NCBI GenBank assembly: GCA_040386935.1
Contig: JAZKEQ010000018.1
Span: 1 to 64,000 of the forward strand
DNA: 64,000 nt
Direction of reading: 5' to 3'
Origin: JABMMZ01 sp040386935
Lineage (GTDB): Bacteria > Bacteroidota > Bacteroidia > NS11-12g > UBA955
In this document: piece after piece, positions 16,601 through 24,318 of the stretch
How the letters are laid out: each line of letters begins with the position of its first letter
Position numbering within the stretch: position 1 is the first letter of the stretch
Made by a program: the position numbers and the translations under genes
The notes under the pieces: generated by a model
Databases searched by the model: none
What the model was told of the DNA's origin: nothing
The model's input: only the letters and a program-made list of their open reading frames with translations

Positions 16601-17827
16601 TTAAAAATTAAACTGTGCTTGTAGTCTTAAGAGTCTACCACTTTGCTGATTTGATTTTAACTTCATATCCTCAAATCTCCTTTCAGAAATTGTATACATT
16701 GTTACCAACTCAAAATTTTTGAATGGTTGCCATTCTAACCCTATTTCATACTCAGTGACAGTATAACTTCTAGCATCTAATTCATGTTTTTTTCCTCCCT
16801 CATAGAACTGAGCTCTTATAAAAGGAAGAAAGATTTGTTGCTTGTATTTAATGAAATATGTAGCCGTAATATAGCCTCCTTTCAGTTTCTTTGTTTCAAT
16901 CGAGTCTTTACTCGGATTAAATTCAGGACCTCTGCCAATATTGTATTCAGCCTGAATACCAAATGGTTGAGGATATAAAACAAATGTTGCAGCTACTCTC
17001 TCATCATCAAAAGAAAAATCCTTCACTGCTTTAACATTCGTACTCCTTAAATCTGTTGGTAATACATATTTTCCTTTATAGGCTTGAATTCCCGGTTCTA
17101 TTATTTGTCCGTTTTTAAATTCAAATGGATAGGTTATTCTTGATACAACATGTAATTCATTGTTTAATTCAGGTCTGTTTGCTGTTTGTCCATTGTACAA
17201 TCCAATACCAAATACACCATAATCTCCACTTCCTTTTAACCCATCATTGACCAAGTGAACATAGCGTTTCCTTATCTTATCAGGAGCCCAATAAAAGAAC
17301 ATACCCAAATCACGTTCATTTGATACTGCACTATTTAAAGCATCATTTCGGTCTAATGGTAGGCGATTTTGACTCGATTGCATATTTTCAAAGCCAAAAG
17401 GCACCTTGCTTTGTCCAATTCTTAATCTAAACTCTTTTAATTTATCAAGTGATAAATCAAAATATGCATCTCTTATTTGACCAAAGTGCAATGCTGTTGA
17501 AGAGGCTGAAGATGCAAAATCTGGTTGTATATAAATGTACACTCTATCATGAACATTTCCGCTAAAAATTAAACGCAAACGTCTTATAAAAACACCACCA
17601 TTTTCACCCCATGATTTATCACATTGTTCGCATTTTAATTTATCGTTAGTTTCAAACAATCTATTGTATCTAACCTGAGTATACCCTCTAAGAGCTATCG
17701 TTTCATACCATTGTTTTGCCACTTTTTTAGGTTGTACAATGCTTGAATCCTTCATAGTTTTACTGAAAAGTGTGTTACTAAAAAGTATGGCTATAATCAA
17801 CAAGTAATATTGCTTTAATGTTTGCAT
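16601..17827 (-). CDS. Phosphate-selective porin O/P family protein
   Basis: About 408 residues. I start at 17827 (MQTLKQYYLLIIAILF), which gives a clear signal peptide; the longer frame starts inside the preceding terminator. The body is a 16-strand-type barrel with the OprO/OprP features RRLRLIFSGNV, YIQPDFA, RDAYFDL and RIGQSKVPFGFE, and it ends in a Phe strand (LQAQFNF). It lies just behind the PiT phosphate permease gene, so the pair probably moves phosphate across both membranes. The Cys pair EQCDKSW and KLKCEQC near the N-terminus is unusual in a porin. Expression may depend on read-through of the terminator at 17865-17892 or on its own promoter. Confidence 0.85.
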   Translation of the reverse strand: MQTLKQYYLLIIAILFSNTLFSKTMKDSSIVQPKKVAKQWYETIALRGYTQVRYNRLFETNDKLKCEQCDKSWGENGGVFIRRLRLIFSGNVHDRVYIYIQPDFASSASSTALHFGQIRDAYFDLSLDKLKEFRLRIGQSKVPFGFENMQSSQNRLPLDRNDALNSAVSNERDLGMFFYWAPDKIRKRYVHLVNDGLKGSGDYGVFGIGLYNGQTANRPELNNELHVVSRITYPFEFKNGQIIEPGIQAYKGKYVLPTDLRSTNVKAVKDFSFDDERVAATFVLYPQPFGIQAEYNIGRGPEFNPSKDSIETKKLKGGYITATYFIKYKQQIFLPFIRAQFYEGGKKHELDARSYTVTEYEIGLEWQPFKNFELVTMYTISERRFEDMKLKSNQQSGRLLRLQAQFNF

Positions 17828-17864
17828 TCTATATAATTGATAATTTATTAACATATAAATCCAT

Positions 17865-17892
17865 AAAAACACCCTGCTTTAAAAGGAGGGTG
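17865..17892 (-). terminator. Terminator or attenuator between pit and the porin gene
   Basis: On the minus strand CACCCT and AGGGTG (17892-17887 and 17875-17870) form a stem followed by five T. It lies 20 bases after the pit stop and 38 before the porin start, so it may make porin expression conditional. Confidence 0.65.
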
Positions 17893-17912
17893 CCTTATAA
17901 ATATTTAAATTT

Positions 17913-19310
17913 TTATTTTAAAAATAATTGAAGTAAGTAGTAGAACCCACCTGCCAAAGTGATGGTCACAGGCAGTGTCAACAACCAGGCTATTGCAATA
18001 CTTCTGATGGTGCCAGGTTGTAGATTTTTAACCCCTTTACTGGCTGTCATTGCACCGGCAACACCGCTTGATAATACGTGGGTAGTAGATACAGGCAATC
18101 CAAATGAAGTACTTAAGCCGATAGTTGCTGCAGCTGTTAATTCCGCTGTTGCACCTTCTGCATAGGTCATGTGGCGTTTGCCAATTTTTTCACCTATAGT
18201 CACAGCAATTCTTTTCCAGCCTATCATCGTTCCCAATCCCAAACACAGGGCTATCATAATGGTTACCCATTTCGGAATTGATTCGGTAGCGTGTTTAAAT
18301 TGTTTTACCTCAGCTTTAATAATCTTTGTGTTTTCAGGATTCTCAGCAAATGTTTTGCTCTTAATATCAGTCTCCAAACGCTTGGTAACTTTAGATAATT
18401 TTGTTCTCAGTTTAATGGTGGCTTCTTTAATCTCCTTTTCAGTCGCTGTACCTGATTGTTTTACTTCGTTATATTTTAGAAGTGAACCTTTCAATTCTTC
18501 AGTTTTTATCAATAAGTCAGCCTTATGTTCCGCTTGCAAAGCCAATTCAATCTTGCCAAGTGATGCAGAACAAGCTGCCGGATCAAATTTTTCATCTAAG
18601 GCAAACTGAACAGGCATAAAGGTGATCAATATAATTAACATTAACCCTACCCCTTTTTGTCCATCATTGCTTCCATGGAAATAACTTACCAAAGTACAGG
18701 TTGATATTAAAACCGCTCTTATCCAGATAGGAGGTTTTTGACCCGGTTCAGGCTCTTTAAATATTTGCTTGCGCTCTTTCACCATTCGTCTTAAAATGTA
18801 CATTAACAAGATGGTAACAGAAAATCCAAATAATGGTGATATTAATAATGAAAGGCCTATCTCACTTGCTTTGCCCCAATTCACACCTTCGCCACCGTGC
18901 ATCCAGTAGAATACAAGACCTACACCTAATATAGAGCCAATCATGGTATGGGAGCTACTACAAGGGATCCCTAAATACCAGGTGCCTAAATTCCACAATA
19001 TGCCCGACATCATCATACCCAGTACCAAGCTCACACTCTCTCCGGTACTCATCATCACCAGATCGGTGAGGGGTAAGAGACTGACGATACCCATGGCGAC
19101 TTTGAATCCTAAAAAACTACTGATAAATAAACCTAAAAAATTCCAGAACCCTGACCATACAACAGCATAAGTTGGCTTTAGTGAGCCGGTATATATCACT
19201 GTGGCAACAGCGTTTGCGGTATCGTGAAAACCATTGGCAAATTCAAATACACATACTGCGAGTATGCATATTATAAATAAAACAGCGAGGGTTGTGTCTA
19301 ATCCAAACAT
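17913..19310 (-). CDS. pit: Inorganic phosphate transporter, PiT family
   Basis: A 465-residue inner-membrane permease with both PiT signatures: FANGFHDTANAVAT near residue 25 and GLPVSTTHVLSSGVAG near 405, plus FHGSNDGQKGVG in the middle. About ten helices flank a long charged central loop (residues 230-330) rich in Lys and Glu. The family imports neutral metal-phosphate complexes by proton symport. No PhoU-like gene lies beside it; the outer-membrane porin gene follows 85 bases downstream on the same strand. Confidence 0.93.
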   Translation of the reverse strand: MFGLDTTLAVLFIICILAVCVFEFANGFHDTANAVATVIYTGSLKPTYAVVWSGFWNFLGLFISSFLGFKVAMGIVSLLPLTDLVMMSTGESVSLVLGMMMSGILWNLGTWYLGIPCSSSHTMIGSILGVGLVFYWMHGGEGVNWGKASEIGLSLLISPLFGFSVTILLMYILRRMVKERKQIFKEPEPGQKPPIWIRAVLISTCTLVSYFHGSNDGQKGVGLMLIILITFMPVQFALDEKFDPAACSASLGKIELALQAEHKADLLIKTEELKGSLLKYNEVKQSGTATEKEIKEATIKLRTKLSKVTKRLETDIKSKTFAENPENTKIIKAEVKQFKHATESIPKWVTIMIALCLGLGTMIGWKRIAVTIGEKIGKRHMTYAEGATAELTAAATIGLSTSFGLPVSTTHVLSSGVAGAMTASKGVKNLQPGTIRSIAIAWLLTLPVTITLAGGFYYLLQLFLK

Positions 19311-19367
19311 TGCGGCAAAGGTGAACCTGCAATGTTAATTTAATGTTAAGCGAAAGGAATTAAATGG

Positions 19368-20714
19368 TTAAATTCCCGTGTAGCTTGATGGTGTTATGTT
19401 GTTAAGACGCTGACGAATCTCATCGGAAACATCAAGTGTCGCAATAAAATCTTTGATTTCTTTTTCACCAATAGCTTGATTCGTGCGGGTTAACCCTTTC
19501 AATGCTTCATAAGGATTAGGGTAATTAGTTGTTCTTAATACCGTTTGAATGGCTTCTGCTACAACGGCCCAATTGTTATCGAGGTCTTTGGCAATGGCAT
19601 CACTATTGAGTATCAGTTTACCTAATCCTTTTTCAAGACTTGTATAAGCAATTAAATTATGAGAAAAAGGAATGCCAATATTTCTCAGAACAGTGGAGTC
19701 TGTTAAATCCCGTTGTAACCGTGAAATCGGCAATTTAGATGACAGGTGTTCGAATATCGCATTGGCTATACCCAAATTACCTTCCGCATTTTCAAAATCG
19801 ATGGGGTTAACTTTATGGGGCATCGCACTGCTGCCTATTTCGCCTTCTTTTAATTTTTGCTTGAAATAATCCATAGAGATGTACTGCCAGACATCGCGAC
19901 TGAAATCTACAAGGATGGTATTGATGCGTTTGAAACAATCAAACAATGCCGCTAAATGATCGTAATGCTCAATCTGAGTGGTAGGATAACTTCTGTAAAG
20001 ACCCAATACCTGATTAACAAATTGTTGCCCGAACTGGTGCCAGTCGACTTCAGGAAATGCAATATGATGCGCATTAAAGTTACCGGTTGCACCGCCAAAT
20101 TTAGCCGCAAAAGGGATGGCTTTTATTTGTTCGAGTTGCTCATCGATACGACTTACAAACACCATCAGCTCTTTCCCTAATCTTGTTGGGCTCGCTGCCT
20201 GGCCATGCGTTTTAGCAAGCATCGGAATGTCTTTGTATAAGGTTGCCAATCCGTGAATGGTATCTCTAACACCTTTCAACGAAGGCATCACCACATGGTC
20301 GACAGCCTCTTTCAAACTCAATGGAATAGCGGTATTGTTAATGTCCTGACTTGTCAGACCAAAATGCACCCACTCACGGCAATGACTCAACTTCATGCCA
20401 TCTAAAGCGGATTTGATAAAATACTCCACCGCTTTTACATCGTGATTGGTGGTCTTTTCAATTTCCTTGATGCTCAATGCATCACTTTCAGTAAAACGCT
20501 GATAGATGCTGCGCAGGCCATTGATATCCTTTTCTGTAAACAATTGAGAGAAACCGCTCAATTGAAGAGAATTCAAATAAATCAGATATTCAATCTCAAT
20601 TCTGACACGGTATTGAATCAAGCCATATTCCGAAAAATATTTGGCTAAATTGCTCGTCTTACTCCTATACCTGCCGTCAATGGGACTGATTGCTGTTAAT
20701 TCATTTAAATTCAT
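19368..20714 (-). CDS. purB: Adenylosuccinate lyase
   Basis: A 448-residue enzyme of the fumarase/aspartase superfamily, acting twice in purine synthesis (SAICAR to AICAR, and adenylosuccinate to AMP). The signature SSAMPHKVNP lies near residues 294-303. LTAISPIDGRY at the N-terminus, KTHGQAASPT and TNHDVKAVE are typical of PurB of the E. coli type. A promoter with -7 TAGTTTTG ends five bases before the ATG, so the message is nearly leaderless. Confidence 0.96.
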   Translation of the reverse strand: MNLNELTAISPIDGRYRSKTSNLAKYFSEYGLIQYRVRIEIEYLIYLNSLQLSGFSQLFTEKDINGLRSIYQRFTESDALSIKEIEKTTNHDVKAVEYFIKSALDGMKLSHCREWVHFGLTSQDINNTAIPLSLKEAVDHVVMPSLKGVRDTIHGLATLYKDIPMLAKTHGQAASPTRLGKELMVFVSRIDEQLEQIKAIPFAAKFGGATGNFNAHHIAFPEVDWHQFGQQFVNQVLGLYRSYPTTQIEHYDHLAALFDCFKRINTILVDFSRDVWQYISMDYFKQKLKEGEIGSSAMPHKVNPIDFENAEGNLGIANAIFEHLSSKLPISRLQRDLTDSTVLRNIGIPFSHNLIAYTSLEKGLGKLILNSDAIAKDLDNNWAVVAEAIQTVLRTTNYPNPYEALKGLTRTNQAIGEKEIKDFIATLDVSDEIRQRLNNITPSSYTGI

Positions 20715-20719
20715 TACTG

Positions 20720-20751
20720 CAAAACTAAACTATTTTATACAAACAAGGCAA
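20720..20751 (-). promoter_or_regulatory. Promoter of purB
   Basis: Minus strand TTG (20749-20751), 21 bases, TAGTTTTG (20720-20727), five bases before the ATG at 20714. Confidence 0.55.
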
Positions 20752-20852
20752 AACCTGTCTTTCATCTTGTCATTTTGCTTTTAATCGAATAAACACCCAA
20801 TATATGTAGTAATATTAGCTTAATTTGTTGGTTACATAATTGCAGCACATAC

Positions 20853-22613
20853 ATGAAACAATTTTTAAAATATACTCTGGCCACGGTTTTTGGTATCTTT
20901 ATTACCTTCATTTTCCTTGGCATCTTGTTATTTTTTACCATCATTGGTCTTACAAAATCAGCAGGCCGTGATAAGGTAGCGGTCAAAAATAATTCGGTCA
21001 TAGAGTTAAATATCAATTATGATATTCCTGAACGCAGCCCTCAGGATTTCATGTCTATGTTTTCTGATAATGGCGATATGACTATTCTCGGCTTAGATGA
21101 TATTCTGTCAATAATTGAAGAAGCTAAAAAAGACAACAAAATAAAGGGCATCATTCTTAAATCTAATTTGAATAATACCGGGTATGCAACGGCCTTAGAA
21201 GTTCGCAATGCCTTAGCAGATTTCCGCAAAGCAGGTAAATTTATATATGCTTATGCCCCTTACTACGATGAAAAAAATTACTACTTAGCCAGTGTAGCCG
21301 ATTCAGTTTTTATTGAACGCTCAGGTGGCGTAATGTTCAACGGTCTTTCAGCCAATTTGATGTTCTTTCAGGGAACACTCGAAAAATTAGGTGTTGAGAT
21401 GCAAGTGATAAAAGTTGGCGCATACAAAGGTGCTGTAGAAACTTTTTCGCGCAAGGACCTGAGCCCTGAAAACAGAGAGCAAATCAGTGTTTACATCAAC
21501 AGTTTATATGGCACTTTTCTTTCAGCTGTGAGCGAGAGCAGAAAAATAGATACGGCTAAATTACATGCCGCCTTCAATGAGTTTACAGTTCAAACACCTG
21601 CTCAGGCAGTGGCTTTTGGTTTAATTGATAACATGATTTATGAAGACGTGATGCATACAAGCATCAAACATAAATTAGGTATAAAAGGAAAAGATGAATT
21701 GAGCATCATAAAAGCCGGTCAATACAGAGGCCGTGAGAAAAAAGACGAAGACAGTTATAGCGATAAAGTTGCTGTAATCTATGCAGTAGGAGAAATAATG
21801 GATGGTGAAGGTGATGATGAAACAATTGGATCGGTAACTCTCTCCAAGGCCATTGCAAAAGCAAGAGAGGATAAAAATGTTAAAGCCATTGTTTTGAGAG
21901 TAAATTCTCCGGGTGGCAGCTCATTGGCTAGTGATATCATTATGCGTGAGATAGAGTTATGCAAAGGTGTTAAACCTGTCATTGTATCAATGGGTGATGT
22001 TGCGGCAAGTGGCGGCTATTACATCAGCGCTTTGGCTGATTCTATTATTGCAATGCCTAATACCATTACAGGATCAATTGGTGTTTTCGGATTGTTCCCT
22101 AACATGCAGGGCTTATTAAATGATAAAATGGGTTTAACTTTTGAAAGTGTAAAAACCGGTAAATATTCTGATTTTGGAAGAGTCGACCGTCCGTTAACAG
22201 ATATCGACAGATTGTATCTTCAAAATATGGTGAATCGCATTTACGATGATTTCACCGGTGTTGTGGAGCGAGGCAGAAAATTAGACAGTGTTACTGTTGA
22301 AGGTTTGGCCCAGGGCCGGGTATGGACTGCAAGTGATGCATTGTCGCGTAAATTGATAGACAGTTATGGCGGCATTAAGGATGCCATAAAAATAGCAGCC
22401 TATAAAGCCAAAATAAAAAATTACTCGGTTGTTGTTTATCCAAAACAGGATGACCCTTTCAAAAAATTCTTCGGAGGAAAAACCAACGCTATGATGGAAG
22501 AAAAAATGTCAAATGACTTAGGCATTTTTTACAATTACTACAAGGCTCTGCAGACTTCTATCCACGTTCAGGGCTTTCAAATGCGCCTTCCGTACAATTT
22601 AATGATACAATAA
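20853..22613 (+). CDS. sppA: Signal peptide peptidase SppA, 67-kDa type
   Basis: A 586-residue membrane-anchored serine protease with one N-terminal helix (residues 8-35). It contains two S49 domains in tandem. The general base is Lys192 (GAYKGAVETF), in the first domain, and the nucleophile Ser386 (VAASGGYY), in the second, the same split dyad as E. coli SppA (K209/S409). It degrades cleaved signal peptides in the membrane. It probably has its own transcript, because the next gene has a separate promoter directly after the stop. Confidence 0.95.
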   Translation: MKQFLKYTLATVFGIFITFIFLGILLFFTIIGLTKSAGRDKVAVKNNSVIELNINYDIPERSPQDFMSMFSDNGDMTILGLDDILSIIEEAKKDNKIKGIILKSNLNNTGYATALEVRNALADFRKAGKFIYAYAPYYDEKNYYLASVADSVFIERSGGVMFNGLSANLMFFQGTLEKLGVEMQVIKVGAYKGAVETFSRKDLSPENREQISVYINSLYGTFLSAVSESRKIDTAKLHAAFNEFTVQTPAQAVAFGLIDNMIYEDVMHTSIKHKLGIKGKDELSIIKAGQYRGREKKDEDSYSDKVAVIYAVGEIMDGEGDDETIGSVTLSKAIAKAREDKNVKAIVLRVNSPGGSSLASDIIMREIELCKGVKPVIVSMGDVAASGGYYISALADSIIAMPNTITGSIGVFGLFPNMQGLLNDKMGLTFESVKTGKYSDFGRVDRPLTDIDRLYLQNMVNRIYDDFTGVVERGRKLDSVTVEGLAQGRVWTASDALSRKLIDSYGGIKDAIKIAAYKAKIKNYSVVVYPKQDDPFKKFFGGKTNAMMEEKMSNDLGIFYNYYKALQTSIHVQGFQMRLPYNLMIQ

Positions 22614-22615
22614 CA

Positions 22616-22623
22616 TATCTTTG
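22616..22623 (+). promoter_or_regulatory. -7 box of the subtilase gene
   Basis: TATCTTTG, a typical Bacteroidota -7 element, two bases after the sppA stop codon. No clear -33 TTG. Transcription would start near 22630. Confidence 0.5.
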
Positions 22624-22629
22624 TCCGAC

Positions 22630-22652
22630 TTTTGTAAAGCTCTTTTACAAAA
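22630..22652 (+). repeat. Perfect 9-bp hairpin at predicted 5' end of the subtilase mRNA
   Basis: TTTTGTAAA (22630-22638) pairs with TTTACAAAA (22644-22652) around GCTCT. No T tract follows on the plus strand. Its place right after the promoter suggests an mRNA-stabilising stem or an operator. Confidence 0.55.
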
Positions 22653-22683
22653 GCCTAAAAAACAACTTTTACTGAATTGAATT

Positions 22684-24255
22684 ATGCTTAAAATGAAAAA
22701 AATAATTTTCCTGATTGCCCTTTTTGTTATTACAAATGTATGGGCCCAACATCCCAACAAAGAATGGTATTTGAACTACTCACAAAAAGATACCATGATG
22801 GGTATTGACCTTGTAAATGCTTTAAAAAATTACCCTGTACCGGCCAATGCCAAATCAATTGTTGTTGCTGTTATTGACGCAGGTACTGATACCAAGCACG
22901 AAGATTTAAAAGACGTTATCTGGGTAAATACCAAGGAGATTCCTGATAATGCAGTAGATGATGACCACAATGGTTACATTGATGATATCAATGGTTGGGA
23001 CTTTATTGGTGGTGCTGAACAAGATGTAAATTATGACAATCTTGAATTAACCAGATTATTAAGAGATTATAAAAAACGATTCGGCAATAAAACTTCAAAA
23101 GAAATTGCTAAAACAGAAAGAGCTGATTATAAAAAATTCAAAGAATTGGAAAAAACACATGCAGCGCGCCTTGCAGAAGACACCAAGACTTTAGAAACTT
23201 ATAAGTTTTATAAAAAAATTACTGATGCTGTTATTAGTGAAATGGGAATGAATGATTTTACATTAACTCAACTCAAAGGATATGCACCGGGTTCAAATGA
23301 AGCGAAAATGGGAAAATCATTTTTACTGCTTGTATGTGATGCCCCTTCAAAAACTACTCCTGCTGAATTCCTTAGTGATATAAAAGATGGCTATAACCAG
23401 TTGAATGCAAGTGTGAGCTATCAGTTAAACCTCGATTATGATCCAAGGGAAACCGTTGGTGATAATTACTTGGATACAAAAGACATCTCTTACGGCAATA
23501 ATGAAGTGAAGGGCCCTGATGCATTACACGGCACCCACGTTGCAGGTATTATTGCTGCTACAAGAAACAATGGTATCGGTGTAAACGGTATTGCCTCCAT
23601 GGTAAAAATAATGGTACTGCGTGCCGTACCTGATGGGGATGAACGCGACAAGGATGTGGCCAATGCTATTCGCTATGCCGTAGACAATGGTGCTAAAATT
23701 ATCAATATGAGTTTTGGTAAAGCCTATTCATTCAATAAAACAATTGTTGATGAAGCAGTGAAATATGCAGAAAGCAAAGATGTATTAATCATACACGCAG
23801 CCGGAAATGACGGCAAAGACAATGACAATAGCGATAACTTTCCTTCTGCTGTTTATGAAAATGGCAGTAAATGTGCCACCTGGATAGAAGTAGGCGCAAG
23901 CGGTATGGATCAAACACCTTGCAGTTTTTCTAACTATGGTAAAACAACTGTTGATGTATTTGCACCGGGCCTTGAAATTTACAATACAATTCCTGACAAC
24001 GAATACAAATGGTTACAAGGTACAAGTATGGCCAGTCCTGTGGTTGCTGGTTTAGCTGCAGTTATCAGAGTTTACTATCCCAACCTTACAGCAGTACAGG
24101 TAAAATCAGTGATAGAAAGTACTGTTATTAAACCTGAGCAAAAAGTAAAGAAACCGGGTTCAAAAAGAAAGAAAACAAAGTACAAAAAACTGTGTACCAG
24201 TCAAGGTATTGTGAATATTAACAACGCATTGAAAGCGGCAGCAGCTATCAAATAA
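22684..24255 (+). CDS. Secreted S8 (subtilisin-like) serine peptidase with long insert
   Basis: A 523-residue protein with a signal peptide ending VWAQ (M4, at 22693, is an alternative start). The triad is complete: Asp65 (AVIDAGTD), His282 (LHGTHVAG) and Ser448 (GTSMASPV). Asp and His are about 217 residues apart, against about 32 in subtilisin. The insert (about 95-260) is rich in Lys and Glu and probably helical (YKKFKELEKTHAARLAEDTK). The C-terminus ends in a basic stretch (KKPGSKRKKTKYKK) and has no T9SS sorting domain, so the protein is probably periplasmic or lipid-independent. No propeptide domain is obvious. Confidence 0.9.
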   Translation: MLKMKKIIFLIALFVITNVWAQHPNKEWYLNYSQKDTMMGIDLVNALKNYPVPANAKSIVVAVIDAGTDTKHEDLKDVIWVNTKEIPDNAVDDDHNGYIDDINGWDFIGGAEQDVNYDNLELTRLLRDYKKRFGNKTSKEIAKTERADYKKFKELEKTHAARLAEDTKTLETYKFYKKITDAVISEMGMNDFTLTQLKGYAPGSNEAKMGKSFLLLVCDAPSKTTPAEFLSDIKDGYNQLNASVSYQLNLDYDPRETVGDNYLDTKDISYGNNEVKGPDALHGTHVAGIIAATRNNGIGVNGIASMVKIMVLRAVPDGDERDKDVANAIRYAVDNGAKIINMSFGKAYSFNKTIVDEAVKYAESKDVLIIHAAGNDGKDNDNSDNFPSAVYENGSKCATWIEVGASGMDQTPCSFSNYGKTTVDVFAPGLEIYNTIPDNEYKWLQGTSMASPVVAGLAAVIRVYYPNLTAVQVKSVIESTVIKPEQKVKKPGSKRKKTKYKKLCTSQGIVNINNALKAAAAIK

Positions 24256-24273
24256 TTATTCCTTAAATTTTTC

Positions 24274-24308
24274 AAAAAGGCCACTTGTGAAAACAGGTGG
24301 CTTTTTTT
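24274..24308. terminator. Bidirectional terminator between convergent genes
   Basis: AAAAAGGCCACTTG and CAGGTGGCTTTTTTT form a stem with one G-T pair around TGAAAA. It serves both the subtilase (+) and the ELWxxDGT gene (-). Confidence 0.88.
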
Positions 24309-24318
24309 ATGTTGTAAA

